Part shown: piece by piece, positions 1 to 10,537 of the stretch
Layout: each line of letters opens with the position of its first letter
Numbering within the stretch: position 1 is the stretch's first letter
NCBI GenBank assembly: GCA_019137255.1
Contig: WPDH01000217.1
Span: forward strand, 62,001 to 126,000
Source: Corinectria fuckeliana
Lineage: Eukaryota > Ascomycota > Sordariomycetes > Hypocreales > Nectriaceae
Direction of reading: 5' to 3'
Length of the DNA: 64,000 nt
Notes under the pieces: model-generated
What the model was told of the DNA's origin: nothing
The model's database searches: none
What the model saw: only the letters and a program-made list of their open reading frames with translations
Position numbers and translations under genes: made by a program

Positions 1-32
1 GGTAGGTAGGTAGGTAGGTAGGTAGGTAGGTA
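1..32. repeat. (GGTA)n simple repeat at the window edge
   Basis: Eight uninterrupted copies of the tetranucleotide GGTA. The same AGGT/GGTA motif returns in other intergenic stretches of the window, for example near 42435 and 48300. Confidence 0.9.
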
Positions 33-194
33 TAAAGACGGCCAATAGTTGCTCTACCATAAGAGCTCTTTTCCTGCAGCTGCCTCGCCACCTTCTTCTC
101 GCATCTCACCTCTCTCACAACCAGACCGTCAACACACCGCGTTTCTCCTCCTTCACTTATCGTCTTCACTCTCTATCACGGCAAGATAGTTGGC

Positions 195-900
195 ACTAAG
201 ACTCTTCTCGCCATGACTGCGACTAAGGCCATGACTGCCCACTTCAGGCTCGTCTTTCCCCGAGTGACGAGCCGACACTCTCTAAAGAGGGCGAGGCCAC
301 CTACAGCCAGTGGACTTACCCCTATACGTCGTCTTCTACTCTCGCTGACGTTGACCTCTCCTAGGCGCTGGTGCCAACTATGGCGAGGGAAACATCACCG
401 ACTGGCCTCTCGACGGCGGCGCCATCAAGCTTGATCTGCACCACCTGTACAGCTACGTCTTCATCAACCTTGGCCTGGGCGAGAACTCAACCAACTTCGA
501 CGTCTCCTTGACGCCCCAATTCTGGAACGCCACCAGCCCCGGCGTCCTGCACGTCGACAAGCTGGAGCTCCCAATCGAGGTTGAACAGGGCGACCTGGCG
601 AGTCTGCAGGTCGTCGCTGTCAGTGATAGCGGTGGCGCTCTATACAATTGTGCTGACATCCGCTTCACCAAGAACGCCAAGAGCCCCAGCAACCGCACTT
701 CAGAGGTCGAGTACATCATCGTCAAGGACCAGGCTATTGTGGACGAGGAGGACATAAAGAGTGAAAGTTCTAACTCCTTAGACTCGTTGGGTAATGACAG
801 CGATAGCAAAGACAGCGCTGCGGGTGCGCTCAACGTGAACAAGGCTATCTTGGCTTCTGTTATGGGACTCGCCGCACTGTTCATGGGTATTGGTCTGTAA
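195..900 (+). pseudogene. Decayed BIM1-like (X325/LPMO-like) copper-binding surface protein
   Basis: From about 364 to 900 one frame encodes a BIM1/X325-like protein: a TDWPLDGG segment, a DLHHLYSYVFINLG segment, a NCADIRF segment, a Ser/Asp-rich linker and a hydrophobic C-terminus fitting a GPI signal. In the family, a signal peptide is removed to expose an N-terminal His that helps bind Cu at the cell surface. That His is visible (TAHFRLVFP, from about 234) but in another frame, and a middle segment (EATYSQWTYPY, near 290-330) is in the third frame. The stretch before it (KTLLA, 198-212) looks like a signal peptide without its ATG, and the family's PCGG Cys reads Tyr. Splicing 320-373 out would give an open frame but removes conserved sequence and uses a poor donor. 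I read this as a pseudogene; sequencing indels are the alternative. Confidence 0.6.
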
Positions 901-1309
901 TTGCGGCTGCAGAGCCGAGGAACATAGATGCAATGTAAATAGATGAGGTGTAAATCACTCTCATAAGCTCATAAATAAACAATGAAGGCGTTCTATGCTC
1001 TAGAAACACACAACGGATAACAATGCTCCCGTTGCTTTGAGCCTGATGCAAAATGTGCTCCGTGTCAGACCGGGTCTGTAATCATCTATGTCGTATGTTT
1101 CAATCTGGAAAGCGTCAGTCGCTACTTGGCATCCTTTTTGATCAAGCTCACCCTGTCAACTTGCCGACATGGCTAATGGCTGGCTCTGCGGCAAAAAATA
1201 CATGAAATCTCGTCTCAGCTCCTTGAAAACAAAGCGAACGTGACGCCTGGAAATTTCAAATGCAAGGAATAAATCCCGTGTGTAAATATTCGATTCAGCC
1301 AGTATGGCT
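901..1309. other. Convergent 3' flank
   Basis: Lies between the ends of the BIM1-like locus and the kinase gene. Holds an AATAAA-type polyadenylation signal near 972; nothing else recognised. Confidence 0.5.
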
Positions 1310-3178
1310 TCAACCCCCACCCGAGGTCTGGTCGACAGCTAGCTCCTGGAGCACTCTCGCCATGGAGACGCGCTGCTGTGGATTTGGTGTCAACATCTCC
1401 TTGACCAGTCGCTCAAGTCGATCCTTGTTATCGAGCCTCTCTCGCGCCTCAAAAATCTCTGTCAACCAGTCACGCATCTGATTGATGGCTGGCTGTCCGT
1501 TGCCATACTGCTTGTGTGGTGCTGTTGGGTTGTTGACGCCGGCGATTTGCCAGTACAGCGGCCGGGGATGATGTCGACGGGCGCGGCAGTCGGGGAAAGG
1601 AATCTTGCGAAGGACATAGAGCATGGTGATACCCACGGCCCAGACGTCTGACGCAGGACCACGGAGCTTGCGTCCGATGAACTCTGGGGGCACGTAATAC
1701 GGTGTTCCGCCGCTCATTGGTGAGTTACTGGCGAGTGTTGAGAGTCCAAAGTCGCAGAGAACGGCGCCGCGATCTGGAGAGTACAGAATGTTGGCGGGCT
1801 TGATGTCATTGTGAACCAACTTACGGCCGTGGATGTAGTTCAGTGCGCTGGCAATGTCTCTGAGGATTCTCACAGCATCGTTTCGATCGCCTTGGAACTC
1901 GTCATTTGCCTTGTTCCTCCACCGAGGGGCGGCGGTAAGGTCCTTTGCATCCACGTGCTCCATGTACAGGGAGAGAAAACGCGCGTCGCCGCCGTAGTAT
2001 CGGACAATAGACTCGTGTTGAAGCTCTTCCTGACTCTTACACTCCCGCAACCACATGTCAGCTTGGCGGATGACGTTCCGCTCGTGCACATGAGGCTTGT
2101 CATTCGGGTTCGCGACGCGGGTCTTGAGTACCTTGACTGTGACGATGTTGTCGGGCACGTGGGAATGGTCTGCGGTGTAGACGGAAGATAGTGACGTGGA
2201 TGCAATCGGGTCTCGCTTGGTAAGCTGGTACTGATCAAGCTCGCAAACTCCCGGCACCGCAACCGTCTGGCCCTTTTCGGTGTCAAGCAACGGGTGGCTG
2301 TTGACGGTAGATAGCTCCTTGCTCTCGTGAGCATTAGGAAGCGGGAAGACAAGAGGGTCAGCGGCAGGCCTCAAAAACATGATGACGCCGTCTTCCCCAG
2401 CTGTATCCGGATCCGAGACTCGGCGCTTAGCCCTCTTAAGATCGACCTCTGGGGTCAAGGCTCGCTTGCCGCCGGAAACGACCTGACTAGAGCTGCTTGA
2501 CGAAGAAGCCTCCTCCACGATGGTGGGTGCTCGGGGTTGATACAACGTCACAGGACGCTTCTCCAGGATCCTGAAGTCCAACACAGCAATGTCTCTAACA
2601 GTGATGCGCCATGTTCCTGGCCTCAAAGCCTTGGCCAGGCCTGGATTGATGGTGTGAGCGGCGCTGAGCGGCGGGCTCGACGGCGGGGTATGGGAAACGC
2701 CGGCGAGGGACAGTGGCACATCCGACTTGTTTAGGAAGATGACCTTGTCACTGGCAGGATCGTAGTACAGCTCGCACCATAGCGGAGGTCGTGGCGAGTC
2801 GTCCTGGGTCTCGCCGGGGATGCGGACAGAGAACTTGATATCCTTGGACGTCTGAGTCACAGCAAGGACCTTGTGCTCAGGCTGGTCCGAGGAAGCTATC
2901 TCAGCACGCAGGGCAAGCCACTGGCAACTGTCACTACCAGGGCTGACCGACCGCGAGTTGGGATACCGGGTCAGTGGGCGGACGAGGATGCGAATGCCCT
3001 GTTTGTGGTGGTGTTCCTCGACCTGGAGGACGTCGAGGGGCACCGCCGCGGCGTCGGCCGGAGGGACTGGCTCCTCGACGCGGATGCCCTTGAAGAGCGT
3101 ATCAATCTGGGACTGTGAAAACGGCTCGGTGCGCTCCTCCGAGACGTCCTCGGAGAGCACCAGCCTGGGGTCGGCCAT
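1310..3178 (-). CDS. Divergent serine/threonine protein kinase with FHA-like N-terminal region
   Basis: Single-exon gene, 622 aa from the ATG at 3178; the frame stays open upstream to 3316, but that stretch is low-complexity Pro/Arg and unlikely to be coding. Residues about 110-210 resemble the phosphopeptide-binding FHA fold (CELYYDPASDKVIFLNKSDV, then LRPGTW and LDFRIL). A Ser-rich and basic linker follows (about 215-310), then the kinase domain (about 317-615). Kinase landmarks are VTVK (Lys349), catalytic loop HNDIKPAN (456-463), DFG (476-478) and PPE in place of APE. The glycine loop has lost its glycines (IASTSLSSV, 325-333), and HRD reads HND. DK and DFG aspartates are present, so activity is possible but untested. 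Substrates cannot be inferred. Confidence 0.85.
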   Translation of the reverse strand: MADPRLVLSEDVSEERTEPFSQSQIDTLFKGIRVEEPVPPADAAAVPLDVLQVEEHHHKQGIRILVRPLTRYPNSRSVSPGSDSCQWLALRAEIASSDQPEHKVLAVTQTSKDIKFSVRIPGETQDDSPRPPLWCELYYDPASDKVIFLNKSDVPLSLAGVSHTPPSSPPLSAAHTINPGLAKALRPGTWRITVRDIAVLDFRILEKRPVTLYQPRAPTIVEEASSSSSSSQVVSGGKRALTPEVDLKRAKRRVSDPDTAGEDGVIMFLRPAADPLVFPLPNAHESKELSTVNSHPLLDTEKGQTVAVPGVCELDQYQLTKRDPIASTSLSSVYTADHSHVPDNIVTVKVLKTRVANPNDKPHVHERNVIRQADMWLRECKSQEELQHESIVRYYGGDARFLSLYMEHVDAKDLTAAPRWRNKANDEFQGDRNDAVRILRDIASALNYIHGRKLVHNDIKPANILYSPDRGAVLCDFGLSTLASNSPMSGGTPYYVPPEFIGRKLRGPASDVWAVGITMLYVLRKIPFPDCRARRHHPRPLYWQIAGVNNPTAPHKQYGNGQPAINQMRDWLTEIFEARERLDNKDRLERLVKEMLTPNPQQRVSMARVLQELAVDQTSGGG

Positions 3179-5342
3179 GAGGTTGGCGTACCTAACCACC
3201 CATGCGGCGCTGGTAAGCAAACGGGAAGGGCGGGCAGGCGGGCAGGCGGGAGGCTGAAGCCTGATGGGATGACGAGTAAAAAGATAATGAGTGTACCTGC
3301 GGGACAAGCCAACCAAGCAAGTTTAGGTGGAGGATCCCAGCAAACGAGATGGTCAAAGCCTATGGAGGTTGGGACGGAGCCGGGCTCGTTGCGGTGAGGT
3401 GAAGCGCTGTTGTAACGTGCTGTGATTGCAGTGCTTTGCCAGGCCGAGAATGATTTGTGCTGGGTCCAGTTGTGAGCGGGAGAGTGAGTCGTCTAGTGAG
3501 TGGGAGTTGGTAAGTGAGGCGACATGCGGCGACGAGGCAAATGGCGGATCAGCTCAACTCAGCTTACTGCAGGCTTCGGTCCCGGCTGAGGCAGATACGT
3601 ATAGCAGAGTAAAAGGGGGGGGGGGGGGTTAGAGGAGACAGCAGTGGGCTGTGGCTACTAGGCAGTATACATACTATGTAGCTTAGTACGGGCGCGATAT
3701 GCAGGCAGGTAGGTAATCAAAAGCAGGAACCGCAGCGGCCTATGGAACGGGACAGAAATCGTGTTTCCGGGGCAAGCAGGCACATCAGAAGGGCAAACCA
3801 GGGTCTTTTGATGGGGGCAGAGAGGGAACCGTTAGGCCTGCTGATGGAGTCGACTCAAGTCTTAGCCTCCACAGCGAGGAACTGACCCTGTCATTCTCAA
3901 CGAGCCAGAGACTTGCACCTCCCCCGGCCTGGTTCATGGGGCCAAGGCCTGTCTTCCATGCCCTATGTATTAGCCTGTGCAGCTCGCTGCTGTCATTGGG
4001 CCTGTGGTGGCGGAGGCAAAAGAAGCGGCAGCCAGCGGGAGGAGCGGCGCGCGACGGGAGCCTGGGGCTCCAGTTGAGTCTTTGGGGGGGGCCTGGGCTG
4101 CGTACGGGGCAATCTGGCAAGTTCTGGCCTGGGCACATCCGAGTTGCCATGGAAGGTTAGTAGGCTGGACAAGGCCAGTTCCACTAGTGTACTTCGTACG
4201 CAGCGGGCGCTTGTTGGTGATCATTGTACATACTAGTGGTAGTATGAGGTAGCTGTGATTTGGATTTCTTAGGCCGCGGGTATCTCAGTTGCCACCACTT
4301 GCAGCGGGGTGACTTCGTGCTCCGAATTCTCAAGACGCCGATGGATGCCTGCGCCACACACCTGCTGTTCGCTGATGAATACGGCGGCTGTGCCGTTTGG
4401 CAGAGGCCCTAGACTGGGGCTTTCCTGAGCTGAGCCTTCGGTCTAGAGTTTGGACTGGGAGGATGAACCAGGTGATCTGGCAATACGGCCATACCTGACT
4501 GATCCTTCGGGGGCAACAAAATTGATGACGATGCTGTCGTCACATCGACCAGGCGATCACTAAAAAGGAGGCCAAAGTGAATATAGTAGGAAAGTGCAGG
4601 TCCTGACTCCAGGCTCAACGTGAGGCTGTCACGATCACTACCAAGTGACTTTGAAAACAAGGTCATTTGTTGTGTGCCAGCGGCAAGCCAGTTGGTCTGA
4701 AGGTGGTAAACTACTTCGGTGGTGAGTACCGAGCGCGTTGTGTAGGTATGTACGAGAACAAGCCCGGTGACGGATGAGATCAGTGACAACTGACAGCGAT
4801 GTTCGGCTTCCAGCAGCATCTTTCACACAGTGGATACAGCGAAGAATCCACAGTGTATGCACAGTGGGTCAGCAAAGCGGCCCCTCTGCCTCCTTAGCTC
4901 CGGAGGTGGGTCCACCTTGCTCTCAATTGGCCGCACAGATCTGTATGGTTCCACATCAAAATTGATGATTGGGCGTCCTGATTTCGACACTCATTGTGAT
5001 TGGCTTTAACAAGTGGCGGAGTGATGCACTTGCAGTCTCGCGTGCCCGACACTTGGTCAATGCATCCAGTTAAAATCGCGTTTCGGCGCCACAATCTCTG
5101 CCTTAGGCCACAACCGCCGCCCTTGGGTTGGGGGCAAACACGCTCCGGATTATGTTGCTAGTCGGCGCACCCCAAACCACCAGTGATCCTGTTCTCACCA
5201 CGCCCACGCACCGCACCGCCCACGAACCGCACAACCTAGCACCTGAACCAGCCCTTAATCACCAAAAATCCGCTTGCTGTAGCTCTCTTACGACCGCTGA
5301 GCACTCGCCGATTCCTTCCTTTTCGCCATGGCTATGAAATAG
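3179..5342. other. Intergenic region, 2.2 kb
   Basis: Divergent spacer between the kinase and the acidic protein at 5.3 kb. Contains a G14 run at 3615-3628 and the pyrimidine-rich leader of the downstream gene (about 5200-5327). Only short, low-quality reading frames; no gene recognised. Confidence 0.5.
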
Positions 5343-6674
5343 ATCACAAAGCTCACTCGAGCTTTGAACCAACTACGCGGTGCACCAGACTGGGCTTACC
5401 CCCTTCCTCCTACAAACCCCTCCGAACAACCACGATTCCTCCCTACAAACCCCCTATACGACAGTGACCTCGACATGGACGATCCGGACGACCCCGGCTG
5501 GTCTTGGCCAGCTTGGAAGTTCGGCATGAAGAGGAATGACCTTTTTACCAAACTCCACGATCAGTACAATACCTTCTCCTTCACCATCCAGGACCCCGAG
5601 GCCTTCCACCACGACGTCTACGAAATCTCCCACGATGCCGATACCCCCGATGAGTTCCACCGTTTGATGGCCGACCGTCAGCGTCAGCGGCTCACCGAGC
5701 TCCACGAGAGCCTCGAGTCGCTGGCTGTTGAGATCATCGCCAACCCCAAATTGATGGACTCGGAGCATTGGCAATACGCCCTACAACTCTTCCGGACGAA
5801 GTCCTTTGACTCCATCGTCCGTTACTTTGCGAGCTATCTCCCTGAGAGCTATCTTGACAACCACGACAACGTCTCCGTCTCTTCCTCCTACTCCGAGACC
5901 AACAGCGTCAAAACCGAAAGCACCTCGGCCAGCAGCGTCGATGATGCCTCCCTACACAGTTTCTTTGGTGACGACATCGTCATGACGAAGGAACCTCTCT
6001 CTATCCACACCAAAATTCGGTCGTCCCACATCGCTGAGGTCCCTCTCTCACCTCCCGACTCCGAGGCCATGCACTCCGAGTCTTCCGCATCATCACCAGC
6101 GGCAGACTTGGAGTCGCATGATTACTCCTCCAATCCTCCCTCACGCTCCATGTCCTTTTCAGGGTCCGAGTCTGGACCCTTTGTCCACGACTTGACTCGG
6201 TCGCATGTTCACGACGACGATGAGACCTCGCAGTCGGATGAGGGCGACGAGGCAGTCACCCCCGTCTCTCACTGTGCAGAGAGCCCGTCGTCGATGGATG
6301 AAGCCCACGATCAGGACCATGTTCACGTCAGCTTGGAGGAGGACCTCGAAGATGAATTTCCCGGCGCTCAATTTCCCGAAGATGCTTTCGACGCGTTCGA
6401 TTTCAATAACGATACCCTAGACTCCGACACACCTACCCCTCGACAAGAAACCATTGCAGCCTGCTATATTGAGTACAAGTCTGTGGTGTCGCGGAGGATT
6501 CCTTCGCCTCACCGACGCTCACTCTCCCCCTCACCGAAACACCACTTTGCTTACCGCCGCGAAGGCACTTTGAAGGAGATTCGAAGAAGTCCCGATGAAG
6601 CTCACAGTAAGGTCCAGAAGCCCATGGCCGATCCAGTACGGAAGCGGCCAGGGTGTAGAAGACGGCTGGATTAA
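5343..6674 (+). CDS. Acidic, Ser-rich fungal protein of unknown function; start interrupted by a stop codon
   Basis: The open frame gives about 443 aa, not assignable to a named family. The N-terminal third looks folded and conserved: RGAPDWAYPLPPT, then WSWPAWKFGMKRNDLF, then a helical stretch to about residue 165. The rest is Ser/Asp/Glu-rich and probably disordered, ending in a basic tail (PVRKRPGCRRRLD). The start is a problem. A good-context ATG at 5328 reads M-A-M-K and then TAG (5340-5342), and the frame after it continues with ITKLTRALNQLRGAPDW, which reads as natural coding sequence. The next in-frame ATG is at 5475 and would drop the WAYPLPP block. Either an upstream exon joins at AAATAG/ATC, or the stop is a mutation or an error. 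Confidence 0.6.
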   Translation: MTKLTRALNQLRGAPDWAYPLPPTNPSEQPRFLPTNPLYDSDLDMDDPDDPGWSWPAWKFGMKRNDLFTKLHDQYNTFSFTIQDPEAFHHDVYEISHDADTPDEFHRLMADRQRQRLTELHESLESLAVEIIANPKLMDSEHWQYALQLFRTKSFDSIVRYFASYLPESYLDNHDNVSVSSSYSETNSVKTESTSASSVDDASLHSFFGDDIVMTKEPLSIHTKIRSSHIAEVPLSPPDSEAMHSESSASSPAADLESHDYSSNPPSRSMSFSGSESGPFVHDLTRSHVHDDDETSQSDEGDEAVTPVSHCAESPSSMDEAHDQDHVHVSLEEDLEDEFPGAQFPEDAFDAFDFNNDTLDSDTPTPRQETIAACYIEYKSVVSRRIPSPHRRSLSPSPKHHFAYRREGTLKEIRRSPDEAHSKVQKPMADPVRKRPGCRRRLD

Positions 6675-8089
6675 GAGTTGGGGTGGCAGGGTGCTCTGTA
6701 TATATGTGGTGCAAACTGTATATATGTGTATCTTATGACACTAATGATTCTGACAAGTTACCCTTTGTTCTCGTTACCAGAAATCTGGTCATTCTTGATG
6801 ACTCGACGACGCAAGAGTCCGCCTATAATGGTCATTTTCAAGCGAAGGTGCCTTCTTTTAATAACTTGTTGTGAGTACTTCTCGCGCCTGATTGTAGGTC
6901 TCGCCCTGCGTGACCTGGGTGGGTGGTGGTAAGTATCACGACACGTGGGTCAGGTGCATTTGGTGTTGACATGCGACATGTTGGATATTCCAGCGTCACG
7001 GGATTCTTGGCTACTGCGTTTTTGGAACAAGGCGATGAGCTGAGCGCAAACACCACATGGCTTATGACGTAGGTCATGTTGTTATTTCCTTGACCCTTTC
7101 CTTTCTCATTATTCATCTCGTTGGATAGATGCCAATTCTATCAAGATTATGAAGTCGCGTGCTGTACGTCCCATTATTGGATACATGGTACACGGCGCAG
7201 TAATGTCTTGATAGCCCGATATACTGTAAATAATACGTAATATTATACAAAGGACTCACTGTTATACGTCCATGTTCATGCATACACTTCTAGGGAAGTG
7301 GGCTGCAGCAAGGGTATTTTGGAGGGGTGACAGGGATCTTTGGCAGTTTAGCATGAAGAGGCACAGCGGATGTTATTCCTTGGCTGCCTGCCTAATACAC
7401 GGCTCTTCCCAACTCTGGATTAACGTTGCATCTTGGGCTCTTTTGTTAATGTCCAGGAGTCGACTGGTGAGGAGCGCATGGAACCTTTCGCCTGGCGGAG
7501 ACAGCGACGGAAACGACGGCGGAGACGGGGACGCATAAGACAAACTTTGGAGACGGTATCGAAGCCGAGGGCTAGCTCTACTGACGTGGCTCATAATACA
7601 GGCTCTAGTTTGCACGTCAACGGTATCTCATGGGTCTTGCGCCTGGGCCGTTTCGCAATCCTTGTTGGCTTGATAATCTAGTTGCAAGCATCGATGGTGA
7701 AGGATGCACTTCTGAGCGCACTCTTGTGGGCGGAAAACGAACGACACACGTGAGAGACTATGAGTCAAGAAAACTCAGAATAATCGAGGACAACTTAGAG
7801 ACTCCTGACATTGGTGTCTCCGTGTTGATTTGACAGCGCTGCGCCAATTCTAGAAGGACGCCCAATCGCACCCCGTACGGGATTTCGCCGCCTTACAACA
7901 CGTGAAGGAACGAACACCGGTCTGGATACAATGCAATAAATGCCCGAGACTCCTGTTGCCGTCAAAGGCGTACATTCGACCAAGTGACGCAATTGGATAG
8001 GTAGGCCTACCAGGAGAAAGTCAATGATGCTAGGTCCGCTATTGTAGAAAGAAAATATGGCAATGATATATGCGAACGTCCGCACAGCG
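6675..8089. other. Convergent intergenic region, 1.4 kb
   Basis: Between the 3' ends of the acidic-protein gene and the TAP-like hydrolase gene, so no promoter is required. AT-richer around 7140-7270. The short reading frames resemble no known family. Confidence 0.5.
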
Positions 8090-10054
8090 TTACCAAACAA
8101 GCGTCCTGACATGCTCGATCCACTCCTGAACGGGATCCCGATGCCCATAAGCAGCTGTCGACACGCCATCCTTGCCCACATCATACAGGTACGGCTTCTC
8201 ATTTGCATAACACGCCGTCTCAGAATCCCCAGGCACCTCGCCGTCAAGAATAAAAGCTTTGGCAATGGAATCCGTGCAGTTTGACGCATCTCTCGACGAA
8301 TGGCCATATCCGTGGTGAGCAATGAGTCGCGCGTTGTCGCCCATCTCCGCGAGCAATCTCCTCCCGTTTCGCAGCGGCGTTGCCGGGTCGTACGTCTCGG
8401 CGATCAGCAGGATTGGGTGACGGAGGGTGTTGTTCAAGTCGCCCCGGTAGACCTCCGCCGGCTCGGGCCAGTACTCGGTGAAGTGCCGGCAGGGGAAGAC
8501 GTCGAAGAAGCGCGAGTTGCCTGCGATCCAGGAGTCGGCTGTCATGTTGGTCCAGAGCGAGGCCCACCAGGTCAGGCCGTCGTCGGGGAGGGGCGCGTCA
8601 TATGCGTCGGCACAGATGACGAGAAAGGTGAGCTCATCTGACAAGGGACGTCGAGAAGGAGACGGTGGTAGTGTCGGGTCGTATTCCCATATATTGTGTT
8701 CCAGCATCGCGGCGGCGAGGGTTGAGTTGCCGTCTTCAAGCTCGGAGAGCATCTGAGCCAGGGCAGACCAGCTCCGGGCGTTGTAGAGAGACCCGTATAT
8801 GGCAGAGACGAGGACTGAGTATGTAATGATCGAAGGGCCGCTCAAGTCCGTGTACCCTGCAATGGGTCTCTCGACGAGGGATGTTATCAGGGTATGCATG
8901 CGCTTCTCAAGGCCTTTGGCGGAAACGGGATGCTCGTTCTTAGATTTTGCGAGGGCACAATGTTCTGGGCCAGCATTGATGCACTCGCCAAGGAACCCAT
9001 CTGTCCAGGCATCGGTGACATTGTCGAGTGCAGTCCAGCCAAACCCTCCTAGCAAGCGATGATCTTTGACATACTCGGTTCCATCGAGGATCATGCGGCC
9101 CACGCTATGAGGGAACATGTTGGCATACGTCTGCCCAATTCCTGTGCCGTAGCTGACGAGGTACCCCGTCAGCTCATCCTCGTTCAGCGCCTTCCTGATC
9201 TCTTCCAGGTCACGGGCGACGAACGCGGTGGAGACGAAGCGCGGGATGTCACCGTACTGCTGCCAGCAAGCGCGGAAGATGGCGTCGTTCATGGCATCGG
9301 CGAGTTCCAGCTGCGCCATGGGCGAAGGCGAAACCTCGTGATACCGCCCGGCGAGTAGAGCCCAGCGATCTCGGTCGGCGTCGTAGGGGAAGCATGATAT
9401 TGCTGGGAGCGACGCGTTGACGCCTCGCGGGTCCCATCCCAGAACATCGAACTTGCCGTCGCTGAGGCGCTTGGTGACGAGCTCGGCGACTCGCCATGTG
9501 TAGGACGTGCCGCTTCCGCCGGGACCACCGGGCTCGACGACGATGGTCCTCTCACTCCGACGTCCGGCTCCCGGGGCTGAGAGGCCGTGGACGCGTGCAA
9601 GTCCAGAGACTTGGAACTTGGTCACGGCAAGGCGAGCGATGCGGGTGTCAGACGCATTGGTGTAGTCAAGTGGCACGTCGAGATATCCACAGAGGTAAAC
9701 TCCGCGGCCCGCGAACTGATCGTGGTGATGGACGGCATCCGAAGACGCATTGCCCCAGCTCCAGTGGTCTGGATCCGGGTCATACAGCCCGCGCCAGGTG
9801 CGTCCTGGCTCAGGGTCATCGAGATCTGGCGGCAGAGTTGCGTTGGTGCATGGAAGAAACTGAAAGGGGTCGTCGTGCTTGGGAAAGCTGCCGTAGACAC
9901 CCTCAATGTCCTGGTCGCAGTGGCTATGGTGATGATGGCTGAAGCGGTACAGTGAATCGAGGAAGATCAGGGCGGCGACACATACCGACACCAGCGACCA
10001 GAACCTGCTTGAGCGCGGACGCCTCCCCGAATGCGTAGCTGCTGCCTTTCCCAT
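8090..10054 (-). CDS. TAP-like alpha/beta hydrolase (peptidase S33 type), membrane-anchored
   Basis: Single exon, 654 aa. A hydrophobic segment at residues 18-35 after a basic N-terminus acts as a signal anchor, and many N-x-S/T sequons suggest a glycosylated secretory-pathway protein. The alpha/beta-hydrolase core shows the oxyanion motif GGPGGSG (176-182), WDPRG (207-211), the nucleophile region LVSYGTG with Ser301, the acid region AETYDPATP, and His in HHGYGHSS near the C-terminus within a TAP-like C-terminal domain. Relatives include tripeptidyl aminopeptidases that remove short peptides from protein N-termini. The nucleophile elbow has Leu instead of the usual Gly two residues before Ser301, so substrate range, or even activity, may differ. 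Divergently placed to the S9 peptidase across about 480 bp. Confidence 0.88.
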   Translation of the reverse strand: MGKAAATHSGRRPRSSRFWSLVSVCVAALIFLDSLYRFSHHHHSHCDQDIEGVYGSFPKHDDPFQFLPCTNATLPPDLDDPEPGRTWRGLYDPDPDHWSWGNASSDAVHHHDQFAGRGVYLCGYLDVPLDYTNASDTRIARLAVTKFQVSGLARVHGLSAPGAGRRSERTIVVEPGGPGGSGTSYTWRVAELVTKRLSDGKFDVLGWDPRGVNASLPAISCFPYDADRDRWALLAGRYHEVSPSPMAQLELADAMNDAIFRACWQQYGDIPRFVSTAFVARDLEEIRKALNEDELTGYLVSYGTGIGQTYANMFPHSVGRMILDGTEYVKDHRLLGGFGWTALDNVTDAWTDGFLGECINAGPEHCALAKSKNEHPVSAKGLEKRMHTLITSLVERPIAGYTDLSGPSIITYSVLVSAIYGSLYNARSWSALAQMLSELEDGNSTLAAAMLEHNIWEYDPTLPPSPSRRPLSDELTFLVICADAYDAPLPDDGLTWWASLWTNMTADSWIAGNSRFFDVFPCRHFTEYWPEPAEVYRGDLNNTLRHPILLIAETYDPATPLRNGRRLLAEMGDNARLIAHHGYGHSSRDASNCTDSIAKAFILDGEVPGDSETACYANEKPYLYDVGKDGVSTAAYGHRDPVQEWIEHVRTLVW

Positions 10055-10537
10055 GCCCTAATTGATGTCGAATTATCAGATCAAAGAGAAGCAGGATCAA
10101 ATTGGATGTAACAAGGACAATCATGAGCAGTTAGTGGAGTAGAGTGGCGTAATGCGGAGGGCGCCCAGGCACCAAGCTCCCGGGCCGTTAGCGCTAGTCT
10201 AGGTAGCGGAGGGCCTAGATTCCGCGATATAGCGCCGTAGATAGAACTGCATCGCGAATATGTTGCCAAGAGCGGGATGTCGTTTTGTCACATCATTAGA
10301 TACATCATGGAATGTAGTACCCTGGAGATGTAGGCACCTTAGATACGTAACTTACCTGGTACTAGGCCTACCTGGGTAGTACTCTGTCTGACACTCATCA
10401 CGTGAAGTATTCCGTCCTCCTTCAAACTGACGTGCCGAAACCCGTCGCTTACATCTTCCACGTCAGCCAAGACTTGGCTAAGAATAGGTTAGGCTACCAA
10501 GGCTCTTGTTCTCCTTCTACCCTCCAAATCCGAAGCC
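10055..10537. promoter_or_regulatory. Shared divergent promoter region of two hydrolase genes
   Basis: The only spacer between the minus-strand TAP-like hydrolase and the plus-strand S9 peptidase, so it must hold both promoters. Contains clustered CTAGG/ACCTGG motifs at 10310-10385. No individual site assigned. Confidence 0.45.

Noticed and set aside
320..373. Possible 54-nt intron that would rescue the BIM1-like frame
   Set aside because: Donor GTGGAC is poor, and removal would delete the SQW segment and leave no signal peptide or PCGG Cys, so the pseudogene reading is preferred.
3179..3316. N-terminal extension of the kinase from the upstream open frame
   Set aside because: Low-complexity Pro/Arg sequence with a repeated GCGGGCAGGC-like DNA motif; the ATG at 3178 gives a natural acidic start.
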